A stretch of 64,000 nt of DNA from Raphanus sativus (GCF_000801105.2 NC_079515.1:37953920-38017919); one strand, 5' to 3'; shown: positions 32,716 through 46,139, counted from the first letter of the stretch. Translations and numbers: made by a program. Notes: generated from the letters alone by a model not told the origin.

Positions 32716-35700
32716 ATGGCGGCAGCAAACGCCCCCATCACGATGAAGGAGATTCTTACGGTAATCTCCTCCTCCTCCTCCGTCTCCATTTTTAGAAACA
32801 TATGTATATTCTAGCTAGATTTTGGCTCAAGTCTCTGATCTCTGACGATTTGGTTATGATTGAGATTCCGTTCTCTTCCTGTTTTTTGAATCTATTATGC
32901 TCGATCGCTCCCGTATCAAGTCATTTTTTCTGGATCGATAGTTTGTGTAATGCATGTCTCTGATCAGATCTGTGTTACCTCAATGTATAGTGTGTTGATT
33001 CACTCGGATCTCGTAACTAATTTCATCAAACTATGTGACTTGACGCTTTGTTTTTTGATTCTTTTTTTTTTTCAGCTACCGAGCGTTGGGATCAATCAGC
33101 AGTTCATCACGTTTACGAATGTCACTATGGAGTCTGACAAGTACATATGTGTGCGAGAGACGGCGCCGCAGAACAGCGTTGTGATTATTGATATGAATAT
33201 GCCTATGCAGCCTCTAAGGAGACCTATCACTGCAGATTCTGCTCTTATGAACCCGAACTCTAGGATCCTTGCCTTGAAAGGTATTTTTCTGTTTCCTTCT
33301 ATTAATAAATCGTGCACCTAGAATGGTTTCCTTTTGATGATTTTTCTTGAACTATCATTAATAACTCCTTCTTATTTTGGACGAAACGTGCCTGTTGTGA
33401 TGCATTATTTGATAGAAAACCTATTATATTAATTCAGTAACGCAGACATCAGGTTAGAGCTCTATGGTTTCTGACATGTGATATCTTACATGGTTGTGTT
33501 GTTTCAATTAGGTCTGTAGTGGATGTTTCCTCCTTTTGTTGCTCACTTTTTATTTTCTTTAATTTGTGTATAGCTCAAGTTCCAGGAACTACTCAGGATC
33601 ATCTACAGATATTTAACATCGAAGCAAAAGCAAAGTTGAAGTCTCATCAGATGCCTGAGCAGGTGAGCACCGAAACGAACTCTTTGTTACTCGGTATCTT
33701 TCATGTTGTACTTAGATTTATTTTGGATATTAACCGCCCATGTTTTATAGGTTGCTTTTTGGAAATGGATTACACCAAAGATGTTGGGTCTGGTCACACA
33801 AACTTCCGTGTATCATTGGTCGATTGAAGGTTTTAAATATTAAATTTTTGTCATCTTCGTCATACATTAGACTTCTATATACTGTTTCTAATTTTGCTCG
33901 CATATTTCCAGGTGAATCTGAGCCAGTTAAGATGTTTGATAGAACGGCCAATTTGGCAAACAATCAAATTATTAACTACAAGTGCTCTCCTAATGAGAAG
34001 TGGTTGGTGCTGATTGGAATTGCTCCTGGCTCTCCTGAGGTAGGTTTACTGCGCCACATATTAGGCTGATTGGAGACATCATAATGACAGTCATTTTATA
34101 TGTTCTTGACCGGCTTTTTCATTATTATCTTCTGTAGAGACCACAATTGGTTAAAGGGAATATGCAGCTTTTCTCTGTGGATCAACAACGGAGCCAGGCC
34201 CTTGAAGCACATGCTGCTTCATTTGCCCAGTTTAAGGTAAACTGTGTGGTTCTTTTGTTAGTTCATTCCGTGATTTGATCCTGAACTGTAGTAAGACAAG
34301 TAACATTATTAATGATAGGTCCCTGGGAATGAGAATCCTTCTATTCTTATATCCTTTGCAAGCAAGAGCTTTAATGCTGGACAGATAACATCAAAATTAC
34401 ATGTCATTGAGCTTGGTGCCCAACCAGGTTAGCTTCCTTGGCTGTTCTATATTTTAATGGTTATTTATTTAGGGTATTTTGTTACATTTTAGTTGGTAAT
34501 CATCTGATGTCTAAAGGTGGCCTTTTTCTTCAGGAAAACCATCATTTACAAAGAAGCAGGCAGATCTCTTTTTCCCCCCAGATTTTGCTGATGATTTTCC
34601 TGTAGCGATGCAGGTTTGTACTTGCATTAGAAGTTCAGTTAACGTCAGTAATTTTCTGGTGAAAATTTCATGACACCATTTTCTCCTTTTTCTGACAGGT
34701 CTCTCACAAATTTAACTTGATATACGTCATTACCAAGCTTGGCTTGTTGTTTGTATACGATTTAGAGACGGCTTCTGCGATCTACAGAAATCGGATAAGT
34801 CCAGACCCAATTTTCTTAACTTCTGAAGCTTCCTCAGTTGGGGGTTTCTATGCCATTAATAGACGAGGACAAGTTCTTTTGGCTACAGTAAATGAGGCTA
34901 CGATAATACCTTTTATTAGCGGTCAAGTATGTTTTACCTTTTTTTCAATTTTTTTCTTGATACAGTCTATCTATTTGATCATGACATGCTAAGAACTCTA
35001 TGCTTTTGTTTAACAGTTGAACAATTTGGAACTTGCTGTCAATCTTGCTAAAAGAGGAAACCTCCCTGGTGCAGAAAACTTGGTATGTGATGTTTACCTT
35101 GGTTCAGATGTGTGGATCTGTTCTCTTGCTGAAGTAATTGTAGTTAATGAAAGCAACCTGGACGAAAAAGAGTCATTCGTTGATGTGAAAGTTCTCATAT
35201 TCAGTTTGGATGTTGCAGGTTGTCCAACGGTTCCAGGAGTTATTTGCTCAAACAAAGTACAAGGAGGCTGCTGAGCTTGCTGCTGAATCTCCTCAGGGGA
35301 TTCTACGGACACCAGATACTGTGGCTAAATTCCAGGTATTTACTTCTTATTCCAAGTAATCCTCTGTGAACATGCTATCTACTATTATATTTAAGTAACA
35401 CCAATATAAAACAACAACATCGCACTATTCAATTTTGCAGAGTGTTCCTGTACAAGCAGGGCAAACTCCTCCGTTGTTACAGTATTTTGGGACCCTTTTA
35501 ACTAGAGGGAAGCTCAATTCATACGAGTCTTTGGAACTATCTCGCCTTGTTGTGAATCAAAACAAGAAGAACCTCTTGGAAAACTGGTTGGCAGAGGATA
35601 AGTTAGAATGCAGTGAAGAACTTGGAGACCTTGTCAAGGTAATCATAACATTGACCGTTGTCTTTTAATGTTTCCTTTAGCATGTTGTAATGATAATCTT

Positions 35701-38700
35701 TTTTTTCTTTTCCAGACTGTGGATAATGACCTTGCTCTGAAAATATACATCAAAGCTCGAGCTACTCCAAAAGTTGTAGCAGCTTTTGCAGAGCGAAGGG
35801 AGTTTGACAAAATACTGATTTACTCAAAGCAGGTACGTAATAAATTAAAAAGTTTCCCTCCCCCTGTTATGGTTACCCGGAAGTTAATTGTGCTGAAAAT
35901 GAAACACTGTTTCATACTGTGACTTTAGGTTGGGTACACGCCTGATTACATGTTTCTTCTACAAACCATACTCCGTACGGATCCTCAGGTTAGTGTGGTG
36001 CATTTTTGATAGTAGCAAGTAGCAACATATTAAACTTTGAAAGACTTATTTATTGGATGCTTGCTGCGTAAACATAAGAGTAGTCATGAATCGATTTACT
36101 TCTAATGATTAATTTTAACCTGATATTGTTTATATTATAGGGAGCAGTGAATTTTGCTTTAATGATGTCCCAAATGGAAGGAGGTTGTCCAGTTGACTAC
36201 AACACCATCACTGATCTTTTCCTCCAGGTCGGTAAATAAGTATAACTAGTGTATAAAACAATATTCGTAGCTCGTTACAAGAGAGTTAATACTGAGCTAA
36301 TTTACTTGTGCATATACAGAGAAATCTGATCCGCGAGGCGACTGCTTTCCTTCTCGATGTTTTGAAGCCAAATTTACCTGAGCATTCTTTTCTGCAAACT
36401 AAGGTTGACAAGAGTTCCACCTTGTATCTAGTCTGCTTTCTCTATTCGTTAGCCTTCTAAGACCTTTTTCTTCACTGTCAAATTAGGTTCTGGAGATCAA
36501 TTTGGTTACCTTTCCTAATGTGGCTGATGCAATTTTAGCAAATGGAATGTTCAGCCACTATGACCGCGCTCGTGTTGCTCAGCTCTGTGAAAAGGCTGGA
36601 CTCTATATCCAATCTTTAAAGGTTGTTGCTTAATGTTTACTTTTTTTTTGTTGGCCTAATAGATGTTTTTATATTTATCTTTTATCTCTTAACTTCTGTC
36701 TTTTGCTTTGTGCAGCACTACTCAGAGTTACCTGACATAAAACGTGTAATTGTGAACACACATGCTATTGAGCCACAGGTAATACCTCTGAACTAATTTT
36801 TTGTTGCTTAATTCCTGGATGGTCGAGTTGTTGAATATTTGTCTGCTCCATGCAGGCTCTTGTTGAGTTTTTTGGTACCCTTTCCAGCGAGTGGGCTATG
36901 GAGTGCATGAAGGATCTTCTGCTGGTCAACCTGAGAGGCAACCTTCAGATAATCGTTCAGGTAAGAGTTGTGTTGTAGTATGATATGAATTTTATTGTTT
37001 AATGTGACACTGATGTGTTCATATCCTTACAGGCTTGCAAGGAGTACTGTGAGCAACTCGGTGTTGATTCATGTATTAAACTCTTTGAGCAATTCAAGTC
37101 GTACGAAGGGCTATACTTTTTCCTCGGTTCATATTTGAGTATGAGGTGATTTTTAAGAATCTAGTCAGTCATTTTAATAAGCACAAACCTTGAGTTTGTA
37201 TTCTAATGATAAACAATCTTTTCCGTCTGTGCTATAGTGAGGATCCAGAGATCCACTTCAAGTACATTGAAGCAGCTGCCAAAACTGGTCAAATAAAGGA
37301 GGTTGAGCGTGTGACTAGAGAGTCTAACTTTTATGATGCTGAAAAGACGAAGAACTTTTTGATGGAAGCCAAGCTTCCTGATGCCCGACCTTTGATTAAT
37401 GTCTGCGACCGGTTCGGCTTCGTCCCTGATCTTACTCATTACCTGTACACAAACAACATGCTTCGTTACATTGAAGGTTACGTTCAGAAGGTATGGAGTT
37501 TCTCGAGACTATTGTTAATGTGTGGAAGTTTGGCATTTTATGCTTAAATAATTATAATGTGATTCACTTTGCAGGTGAATCCTGGAAATGCTCCCTTAGT
37601 TGTGGGGCAGTTGCTTGATGACGAATGCCCTGAAGATTTTATAAAAGGCCTCATTCTCTCTGTTCGTTCCCTGCTTCCTGTTGAACCCCTTGTTGAGGAA
37701 TGTGAGAAGAGGTGTTAAATCTTTTCAGTCATCTTTGTTTCCGTCCATATGCCCCTTAGTTCTTAAAGCTCTAATATGTATTTGTCTTTTCTATTCAGAA
37801 ATCGACTCCGTCTTCTCACTCAGTTCTTGGAGCATCTAGTGAGTGAGGGAAGCCAAGATGTGCATGTCCATAATGCCTTGGGTAAAATTATCATAGACAG
37901 TAACAACAACCCTGAGCATTTCCTGACCACCAACCCCTACTACGACTCTAAGGTTGTGGGTAAGTACTGTGAGAAACGTGATCCCACCCTGGCTGTTGTG
38001 GCATACAGAAGAGGACAATGTGATGATGAACTCATCAATGTCACCAACAAGAACTCTTTGTTCAAGTTACAAGCCAGGTATTTGATTACTGCTAACCAAA
38101 CTTCTTACTTATTCCACAGTGGTTCATCTGTAGTTTGCTTATGCACGGTTTTCCAACTGCAGGTATGTAGTGGAGAGGATGGATGGTGACCTCTGGGATA
38201 AGGTTCTTGTGGAAGAAAACGAATATAGAAGACAACTTATTGACCAAGTTGTGTCTACTGCTTTACCCGAAAGCAAGAGCCCGGAGCAAGTTTCTGCAGC
38301 TGTTAAAGCATTCATGACTGCTGATCTGCCGCATGAGCTTATCGAGCTTCTTGAAAAGATTGTGCTTCAAAATTCCGCCTTCAGTGGAAACTTCAATCTG
38401 CAAAATCTGTTAATATTGACAGCTATCAAGGCGGATCCGTCTAGAGTTATGGATTACATCAACAGGCTAGATAATTTTGATGGTCCGGCTGTTGGAGAAG
38501 TGGCGGTTGATGCCCAATTGTATGAGGAAGCATTTGCGATTTTCAAGAAGTTTAACCTAAATGTCCAGGCTGTCAACGTATTGTTGGATCACGTTAGAAG
38601 CATCGAGCGTGCCGTTGAGTTTGCTTTCCGGGTCGAAGAAGATTCTGTTTGGACCCAAGTCGCAAAGGCTCAACTCAGGGATGGACTTCTCAGTGATGCA

Positions 38701-40965
38701 ATTGAGTCCTTTATCCGAGCTGATGATGCCACTCATTTCCTAGAGGTCATCCGGGCCGCTGAAGATACTAATGTTTATGATGACTTGGTCAGATACCTTC
38801 TTATGGTTAGACAGAAGGTGAAGGAACCCAAGGTTGATAGCGAGCTCATCTATGCTTATGCAAAGATTGAAAGGTTGGGTGAGATAGAAGAATTTATTCT
38901 GATGCCAAACGTTGCTAACCTACCAAATGTGGGTGATCGCCTGTATGACGAAGCTCTGTATGAGGCTGCAAAAATAATTTATGCGTTCACATCGAACTGG
39001 GCCAAGTTAGCCGTCACACTTGTGAAGTTGCAGCAGTTCCAGAGTGCTGTTGATGCTGCAAGGAAAGCAAACAGCGCAAAGACATGGAAGGAAGTTTGCT
39101 TTGCTTGTGTTGATGCTGAAGAATTCCGGCTGGCTCAAATATGTGGACTTAACATTATCATACAGGTGAGAATAAACACCTGTTTTTTTCTGAAAGTTTT
39201 CGTCAGTTTTGCATGATATTGTGATCCCTCGGTTAAATCTTTTGTCCTCTTAACAGGTGGATGACTTGGAAGAAGTTAGCGAGTACTACCAAAACAGAGG
39301 ATGCTTCAATGAATTAATCTCACTGATGGAGAGTGGACTTGGTCTGGAACGGGCTCACATGGGGATCTTCACCGAGTTGGGTGTACTGTACGCCAGATAT
39401 CGCTATGAGAAGCTTATGGAACACATCAAGTTGTTCTCGACTCGCCTCAATATTCCCAAGCTTATACGTGCATGTGATGAGCAACAGCATTGGCAGGAAC
39501 TTACCTATCTTTACATTCAGTATGATGAGTTTGACAACGCTGCAACCACTGTCATGAACCATTCTCCTGAAGCATGGGAGCACATGCAATTCAAAGACAT
39601 TGTCGCCAAGGTTGCGAATGTCGAGCTTTACTACAAGGCCGTTCACTTCTACTTGCAAGAGCACCCTGATATAATCAACGATCTTCTCAATGTGCTTGCT
39701 CTGCGGTTAGACCACACACGTGTCGTTGACATTATGCGCAAGGTTCGAGGCTGACCCTTGAATTTTTTATTTTTCCGTGTCTTAATAATGATTGATTTCT
39801 GATGATTTTTCTCCCTGATTCTCAGGCTGGTCAGTTGCGCCTTATTAAGCCGTACATGGTTGCAGTTCAGAGCAACAATGTTTCTGCTGTAAATGAAGCT
39901 CTGAATGAGATATACGTAGAAGAAGAAGACTATGACAGGTTGCGCGAGTCTACTGATTTGCATGACAGCTTTGACCAGATAGGCCTCGCTCAGAAGGTAA
40001 GAATTTGCAACTACCTATCGAGTATACGTTTTACACCTTCCCATATATTATCTCCAATTAATCTTCTCGTGAATGGTGCGAACAGATTGAGAAACACGAG
40101 CTCGTGGAAATGAGACGTGTGGCTGCGTATATCTACAAGAAAGCTGGTAGATGGAAGCAATCAATTGCTTTGTCGAAGAAAGATAACATGTACAAGGACT
40201 GTATGGAAACTGCTTCACAATCCGGCGACCATGACCTTGCAGAACAGCTTCTGGTTTACTTCATTGAACAGGTATGTGTTTCAAGCCCAATTACATCAAA
40301 TTATCCTCCTCTAGCTTTTTGGTATGCGGTAAAATAGAAGATGAAAGTAAGAAAATTCTCATTTTATTTTAATTATTGCAGGGGAAAAAGGAATGCTTTG
40401 CCACATGTCTATTTGTGTGTTATGACTTAATCCGACCAGATGTTGCTCTAGAACTTGCTTGGATCAACAACATGATTGACTTCGCCTTCCCGTATCTCCT
40501 CCAGGTAACTTTTCTTCCTAATTACTCAAACGGATATGAACCATATAAATATATGATTAAATTATATTTCTCCTCCTTTTTTATGGCAGTTTATCCGAGA
40601 ATACTCTGGCAAAGTGGATGAACTGATGAAGGATAAGATAGAGGCACAGAAAGAAGTGAAGGCCAAAGAGCAGGAAGAGAAGGATGTCATGTCCCAACAG
40701 GTACTACTTTTCACAGCTACACTCATAATACATCATCCCCTAACTGTTAAATAAAAAGACTTACGTTTTGCTTCTTTTTTTTTTTTTATGAAAACAGAAC
40801 ATGTACGCACAATTATTGCCACTGGCTCTACCTGCACCACCGATGCCAGGAATGGGAGGAGGTCCAGGTATGGGAGGCGGTTATGGTCCGCCACCACCAA
40901 TGGGAGGAATGCCGGGAATGCCTCCGATGCCACCATATGGAATGCCACCGATGGGCGGCTACTAA
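32716..40965 (+). CDS. CHC1: clathrin heavy chain
   Basis: About 30 short coding exons join to roughly 1,700 residues (Arabidopsis CHC1 has 1,705). The first is 32716-32760 ([15 protein letters not shown]), the longest about 38163-39165, and the last 40798-40965. The N-terminal seven-bladed propeller (residues 1-330, with [18 protein letters not shown]) binds adaptor clathrin-box motifs. The linker and alpha-zigzag leg of clathrin heavy chain repeats follow, with [36 protein letters not shown] and [20 protein letters not shown]. The end has the trimerisation region and a Gly/Pro/Met-rich tail ending YGMPPMGGY. Three heavy chains form the triskelion that coats endocytic and trans-Golgi vesicles. 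Introns are GT-AG and I saw no frame break. Context favours At3g11130 over the second copy, At3g08530. Confidence 0.97.
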
Positions 40966-41660
40966 GACTATCAGAAACAAAAGCTATCCGTCCAAGTAAA
41001 CAGTTGCGCAATCTCTACCACGGTGGTATTCGTCGGAATGTTTCTTTCGTTTGATTTTATAGGTATGTGTGGATAATAATCTCTCGTACTTTTGTTTGTA
41101 ATATTCTTTGGGGGGGTCTTTTAGGTGAGTCATTTTTGGTTTAAGGACACATTTTATTACATTTCTTTGGAGCGGAGAGAGGTGACTCATTGATAGTCTT
41201 ATCATTTACTTTGACCGTGTTTCATGTTGGTTCTTTCTTTGAGCTTATTGTTTCACTTATAAATTTCCATCATTTTAAGAATTTGAAGAAAGTAACAAGA
41301 AATCATGAAAAATATCAGTGACAAAGATAGAGGTAATACAAATGCAAGGGCATGGCAAACAATTGAAAATGAACTTCCAGCGAATGGTGACACAAGTTAT
41401 GCCTATCTTTACTTTGATGTCCTCTTCTTTGTAATATCCTTCATCAATCTAAGAGGCTAAAATGGTGTTCTCAACAGTTTGCCTTCCTTTGATGAATACA
41501 TTCTGTTTTGGCAGAGTTAGTTAAGTCACCAACCTTATCATAATCATTTCTCCAACATATGCTTATGTGTTTTCTGTAAGTACATATTGTGATTAAACAA
41601 AGTAACATCCTTTGACCAAACAAAAAAAAACAAAGTAACATCAGGCAAAAGATGGAAACC
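40966..41660. other. clathrin 3' UTR and intergenic DNA
   Basis: The first few hundred bases are probably 3' UTR. No other gene is recognised before the thionin-like relic. Confidence 0.5.
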
Positions 41661-41664
41661 AGAT

Positions 41665-42110
41665 TTGTGGTCTAAAGTGTGCTTATACCGAGTCTGGTGA
41701 TGTGGCAAATTCAAAGTAGCAACAAATATCTGCTGTAACGCATCTTTAATCAATGTGGTCTTCAAGGAATCTCCAAGTAGTTTGTGTATTATCAGTGGAT
41801 GCACAAATGTTTCCGGGAGTAGCTGACTTGGGCGATTTCCTTATGACTTTCTCGTAAACTATGGTAAACTGAATTCACTATAAAAGGTATTAATTGTGCT
41901 TCAAGAAAGTTATCTGTCACAAGATGGATCAATATTTCACTTTTGATACAAGTTTTGCATGTTTTTATATTATTTTGACTTTAGGTAATTATGTCAATAA
42001 TGAATACTAACACGGAGTCACCTACACATATTGGATAACTGGTAGGAATTCAATTTTTTCAGGCTCTTTTCATGTGTACTCCACCAGTCATGTGGTGACC
42101 ATGAGAGCAT
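41665..42110 (+). pseudogene. decayed thionin gene copy
   Basis: This stretch aligns by eye to the thionin gene that starts 550 bases downstream. It shows a match to the end of the signal-peptide coding region near 41670-41710, a match through the first exon to the donor near 41860, and a GGTAATTATGTCAATAATGAA acceptor region near 41985 like that of exon 2. The start codon is lost, stops interrupt the frame and most of the cysteine codons are gone. It is a tandem duplicate that has lost function. Confidence 0.65.
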
Positions 42111-42214
42111 TAAGTAATTGAAGATTGTGTAGAAGAGGTACTATTTAAGTTAGTCTAGTATCATGACCATTTCATCAAAATACAAGCTCATAATTTTAAG
42201 TGTATTGTTGAACA

Positions 42215-42835
42215 ATGGAAGGCAAAGGTGTGATTTTAAGTGTGCTCATAATGAGTCTGGTCCTGGTGCAAATTCAAGTAGAAGCAAGAGTCTGCTGCCC
42301 ATCCCAATCAAGTAGAAAGGCCTTTAACATATGCCGTCTTCAGATACCCAAGTCAATTTGTCTACCCGCTAGCGGATGCATAGAAGTTTCCGGAAATGTC
42401 TGCCCTTCAGGATATCCCAACGACATTCTCGAAAACTCTGGTAAAAAGTGAACTCATTTTTATATGATATTTTATTGTGCAGTACCAAGATGGATCAAAA
42501 TTTCATTCTGAAGCAAGTTTGCGTATAATTTTCTTTTTCCTTTAAGGTAATAATGTCAACGAATACTGCAAGTTGGGGTGTACATCCTCGGTGTGTGGTG
42601 CCATGACCACTGTCCATAACTCGGGTAAAGCATTCCACCAAGCTACTTAATGATCACTATTATTATTTTTTGTTGGAACAATAGACATGACAAGAATAAT
42701 AGTAATACATTTGAATTTTGTTTGACGTGACTAGGTGCAAGTGAAGTGGTGAATGAAGCGTTTGAACAGTGTGCCAAAGCATGTGCTACTTTCTGCAACA
42801 AGGGCTCTGTTAAGCCTGAAGCTGAAACTGCCTAA
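42215..42835 (+). CDS. thionin precursor (defence peptide)
   Basis: Three exons (42215-42440, 42547-42624, 42735-42835) join in frame to 134 residues, the usual size of a plant thionin precursor. The order is a hydrophobic signal peptide of about 24 residues, a mature Cys-rich thionin domain beginning RVCC with the family's disulfide cysteines, and an acidic Cys-containing C-terminal propeptide that is cleaved off in the secretory pathway. Thionins are membrane-active antimicrobial peptides, often induced by pathogens and jasmonate. I recall no thionin at this place in the Arabidopsis gene order, so the gene may have moved here. A decayed second copy lies just upstream. Confidence 0.9.
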
Positions 42836-43473
42836 AGAAGCATATCTACGAAAGTATCACATCCAAGCGTTTGTTGGTCTTGTATGAAATGTGCTAAAAA
42901 TGCTAGACTTTGTACTGCTAGTATTTTAATAAGTTGTTTCTGGTTTGTGTATGCTTTTAGAAGGTTAACGATCCTAGATTGTATACGCCTTCTACTTGCT
43001 ATCATCTAAATAAATGAATAATGTGTGGGTTTTTTTACCGTATATATTTATCGAAACCAATTACAGCATGATTAGGTGTCACATCTACGATATTATAAGC
43101 AAGTATAGCATCACCATTTCACCAATACAAGCTTAACTATGTTTTCCTCTACAAATAGTGTGGTCAAACAAGAAATCAATTACAAGATGGAAGCTAACAG
43201 TAACATTTGCAACATCTGATAATAGCAACCATCCATTCATCTTAAAGGTTTCTCAGCTGAATCTAACTTAAGAGCATCTCAATTATCACTAAGCAATCAC
43301 CGATTCATCTTAAGGTCTCTCAGAAAAAACATGTGAATAAACAAAACGCTTAAATAGAAACATAACGTTGTACTAATTTGGTCCAAACGAAACATTCAAA
43401 CCGAAACTAAAGAACAGAGTTCGGTTAAAATTAAAAACGAAGAAACACAAAAACAAGGTTTGTTCGAAAAAGA
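42836..43473. other. intergenic between thionin and RPL41
   Basis: Holds the two 3' UTRs. No further gene is seen. Confidence 0.5.
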
Positions 43474-43637
43474 CTACTTAGATCGCTGTCTCATCTTTCG
43501 TCTCTTCCTCTTCAATCTCCTCATACGCTTCTTCTTCCACTGATACAATCCAAACAAACATCTTCAACTTTCCGACTCTTACCAATGTAGAGAATCTATT
43601 AAGTTAACTTATATATATCACTCACCTTAGCCCTCAT
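43474..43637 (-). CDS. RPL41: ribosomal protein eL41, 25 residues
   Basis: This is among the smallest eukaryotic ribosomal proteins. On the minus strand the first coding exon (43626-43637) encodes only MRAK before a GTGAG donor. The second (43474-43539) starts after TTGTATCAG and encodes WKKKRMRRLKRKRRKMRQRSK and a TAG stop. The product is a single Arg/Lys-rich helix located at the bridge between the 60S and 40S subunits. Context matches Arabidopsis At3g11120. The coding part is far too short for most ORF finders and was found from the characteristic basic sequence and splice sites. Confidence 0.95.
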
Positions 43638-43766
43638 GCTGAATCAACAGAAGATAAACGCTTCACTTCTCAGACAATGTGCAGCGAACTCTCAACAAAG
43701 AAGCGGCCGAGAAGTCAGAAAAGATTTTTGATCAGTTCACTCTTATTGCTTCTTTATATGACAGCG

Positions 43767-43842
43767 AAACCCTAATGGGTAGAGAGAATCGTTTTCGTTT
43801 TTTTTTTTTATTATTGGGCCGATCGATGCAATAAAGGCCCAG
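43767..43842 (-). promoter_or_regulatory. telo-box and site II motifs of the RPL41 promoter
   Basis: AAACCCTAA (43767-43775) is a telo-box. TGGGCC (43816-43821) and GGCCCA (43837-43842) are site II elements. The pair is the standard promoter code of plant ribosomal protein genes, placed 130-205 bases upstream of the RPL41 start. Confidence 0.7.
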
Positions 43843-43880
43843 TAAACCCCATATTTTTTTGTCAAGCCTCTTGGGTATTA

Positions 43881-44107
43881 CTCCCTCTGTATTTTTTATG
43901 GAAAGATTAAGAAAATTATTATTTATTTTTAAAATAGTATTTGATATATAAAATAGCTATAGTTAAACCAATCATAAATAAATTTATATTATTTGATTGG
44001 TTATACTATACCCAAAAAGTAATAATTACATAGAATAATGAAAACTACTTATATTTTAAAACAAACAAACTTTTTTTTAAAGTAGTTATAATATGAAACA
44101 GAGGGAA
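43881..44107. mobile_element. Stowaway-type MITE, 227 bp
   Basis: Ends CTCCCTCTGT and, inverted, TTCCCTCTGT, each next to TA (43879-43880 and 44108-44109). AT-rich, non-coding, and of the same general class as the MITE at 32064 but diverged. Confidence 0.75.
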
Positions 44108-44395
44108 TACTATTAACTAACTCAAGACTTATATTTGGTAAAACTGCACCATTCAGTTGTAAAATATCTACGCTATAATCACTTTCAACAAAGTACAACA
44201 AGATCTTTAATTTATAAAAATAATAAATATCTGCTGAACAAGAAGTGATAAATCTTCACAATCATTGATTAAGACATTTACGTAAAAATCTTTTTCTTTT
44301 CCAAAGAATCTGTAACCATTAATTCCCCTCCCATTTCTGTCTGTGTGTAACAAATATCTTTACTCACACTATCAACTCAACGCGCCCTTTCGGTC

Positions 44396-44878
44396 TCATT
44401 GCAACGACACGGACGATTCGACTCGGATTGAGACTCGGCAGAGGGGACAACTCGACTCGGCCATAAGCCACCGATCCACACACTCGCAGTGGTAACAGTG
44501 GCGACACAGAGGAAGCACTTTCACCTTCTCTCCCTCTTCGAGACCACCGAGGCATATGCAACACTCCCTCTCTTCCTCCTCAGCATCTTCTCTCCGGCAT
44601 AGCACCACCGGCAAACTCCGAATCTCCGCCGGGTCAAGACCTCCGCCAACGCACGGCGTGAATATCGGAGGAGGCGGCGCGTTGAGGTTGACGGGATCGC
44701 GAACGAGGCAGCTCCGGTGGATGTAGAGAGTGAGCACGGCGAAGAAGAGAACAACGGAGAATAGAGCCATGACGGAGAAGATCGTCCGGCCGTGAATCTG
44801 GAAGCTCCGGTCGTCGTACTGGTTCTCGTGCCAGTACAAAAGCATTGAAGCTCTTGGAGGCGGTGATGATGACGTCAT
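44396..44878 (-). CDS. ATL66: RING-H2 E3 ubiquitin ligase of the ATL family (ATL66-like)
   Basis: A single minus-strand exon of 160 residues from ATG 44878 (MTSSSPPPRASMLLYWHEN). An upstream in-frame ATG at 44974 would add 32 residues but sits close to a TATATATAA-like box near 44934-44941, so it is probably not used. One N-terminal membrane segment (about residues 34-55, FSVMALFSVVLFFAVLTLYI) precedes a short GLD motif typical of ATLs (GGGLDPAEIRSLP). The RING-H2 follows: CCICL, LCRHCYHCECVDRWL, SSCPLC, with the Cys/His ligands and the conserved Trp for E2 contact. ATL proteins are membrane-anchored ubiquitin ligases, often in defence or hormone responses. The gene sits next to RPL41, as in Arabidopsis At3g11110. 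Confidence 0.9.
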   Translation of the reverse strand: MTSSSPPPRASMLLYWHENQYDDRSFQIHGRTIFSVMALFSVVLFFAVLTLYIHRSCLVRDPVNLNAPPPPIFTPCVGGGLDPAEIRSLPVVLCRREDAEEEERECCICLGGLEEGEKVKVLPLCRHCYHCECVDRWLMAESSCPLCRVSIRVESSVSLQ

Positions 44879-44974
44879 TTCTCGTCTGGCTTGTTTTTTT
44901 TTGGTCGTTGCTCGTAAACGCGCAATGTGTGCATTATATATACACACTTTGTTGCTAGTCACGTGATTGAACAT

Positions 44975-46139
44975 TGATAATTTTAATACTCTCTGATAAA
45001 ATTAAGCAGAGCGAATATTAATTAGAGTTAATAGCTTCCACGAGTAGTACAAGTAATAGAATCAAGTTTGGAGGAAAGTGGATTTTACAATTGTTTTTAT
45101 TTTTCTTCAAGTGTTTTTGAGACCTACGTTAGTTAAAGCCCAGAGTAGGCGCCATGCACGTTATGTTTTCTTAACCATCACTAATAGTATAGTTTAATCA
45201 CTAAAAAAAAAAATCACTAAAACATGACTGAAAACATAGTGGCTAGCTAGCTTTTATTAGCATACTAAAAGATATTCGAATTTAGCTTACATCATCTCAT
45301 CTATTGAAAAACAAGAATAAACTCGTATATATTAACTGAGATAGAACGAAAAAGTCTAGTCATGCATGCAAAGTTTCAAACGCCATGTTTACGTATGTTA
45401 AACAATAACAATTACCAGAGATTCGTATCCCACTCCCAAAGAGTGTCAAAATTAAGTTTTCTCAAATTAAAGAGTTTATCATTTCCATCAGCAAGTTTAT
45501 ACGGATTGGATTAAAGAATCATTGAAATTCTAGCAAAGAAAAAAAAAAACAATCATTGAAACTGGTTAAAATTGATAAAACCTAAATTTATTTTTTCACG
45601 TTTCAAACGTACATCACTTTCATAGCCAGCTGCATATCGTGCTTTTAGTTATATATGTGTCAAATGGTGAAGATATTTTTGTGAACTTAACTTGGCTAGT
45701 TTGGAAAAGCCGAACGCTTTTCAATTTTACCCACAGATCACTGCTACTTGGCTCTTCGATAACCAAACACTATCGACAAAAGAGAAAGCCACCTTTCTAC
45801 AAGTCGCAGGAAGATTTCGGCCAAACGTTAAGTACTCGTAAGAAAAGATAGTGATTAGGCAAGGAGTGGCGTATTAATTGGCGTGAGACAGCAAAAGGAC
45901 ATATACTAATAGACAAGACACGGCACGATAACGAATACTACATAGTCCACGACCTAACTCGTTTGGGATGATATCTCTTACCTTTACCTAACTATTAGCC
46001 TACTCACCTCTTACCATAATTTCATTCCACTACTAAAGTTTTTCACTTCCAAACTCTCCTACTACAAAATTTACAATTGATTACCACAGCATAACGTATA
46101 TGATTTCCACTTAGATATTTCCAATTAGGACATTAATAA
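44975..46139. other. intergenic, AT-rich
   Basis: ATL66 upstream region and further AT-rich DNA. I see no gene or clear element terminus. Confidence 0.5.

Noticed and set aside
44879..44974. N-terminal extension of ATL66 from ATG 44974
   Set aside because: The 32 extra residues lie next to a TATA-like box and are not typical of ATL N-termini.
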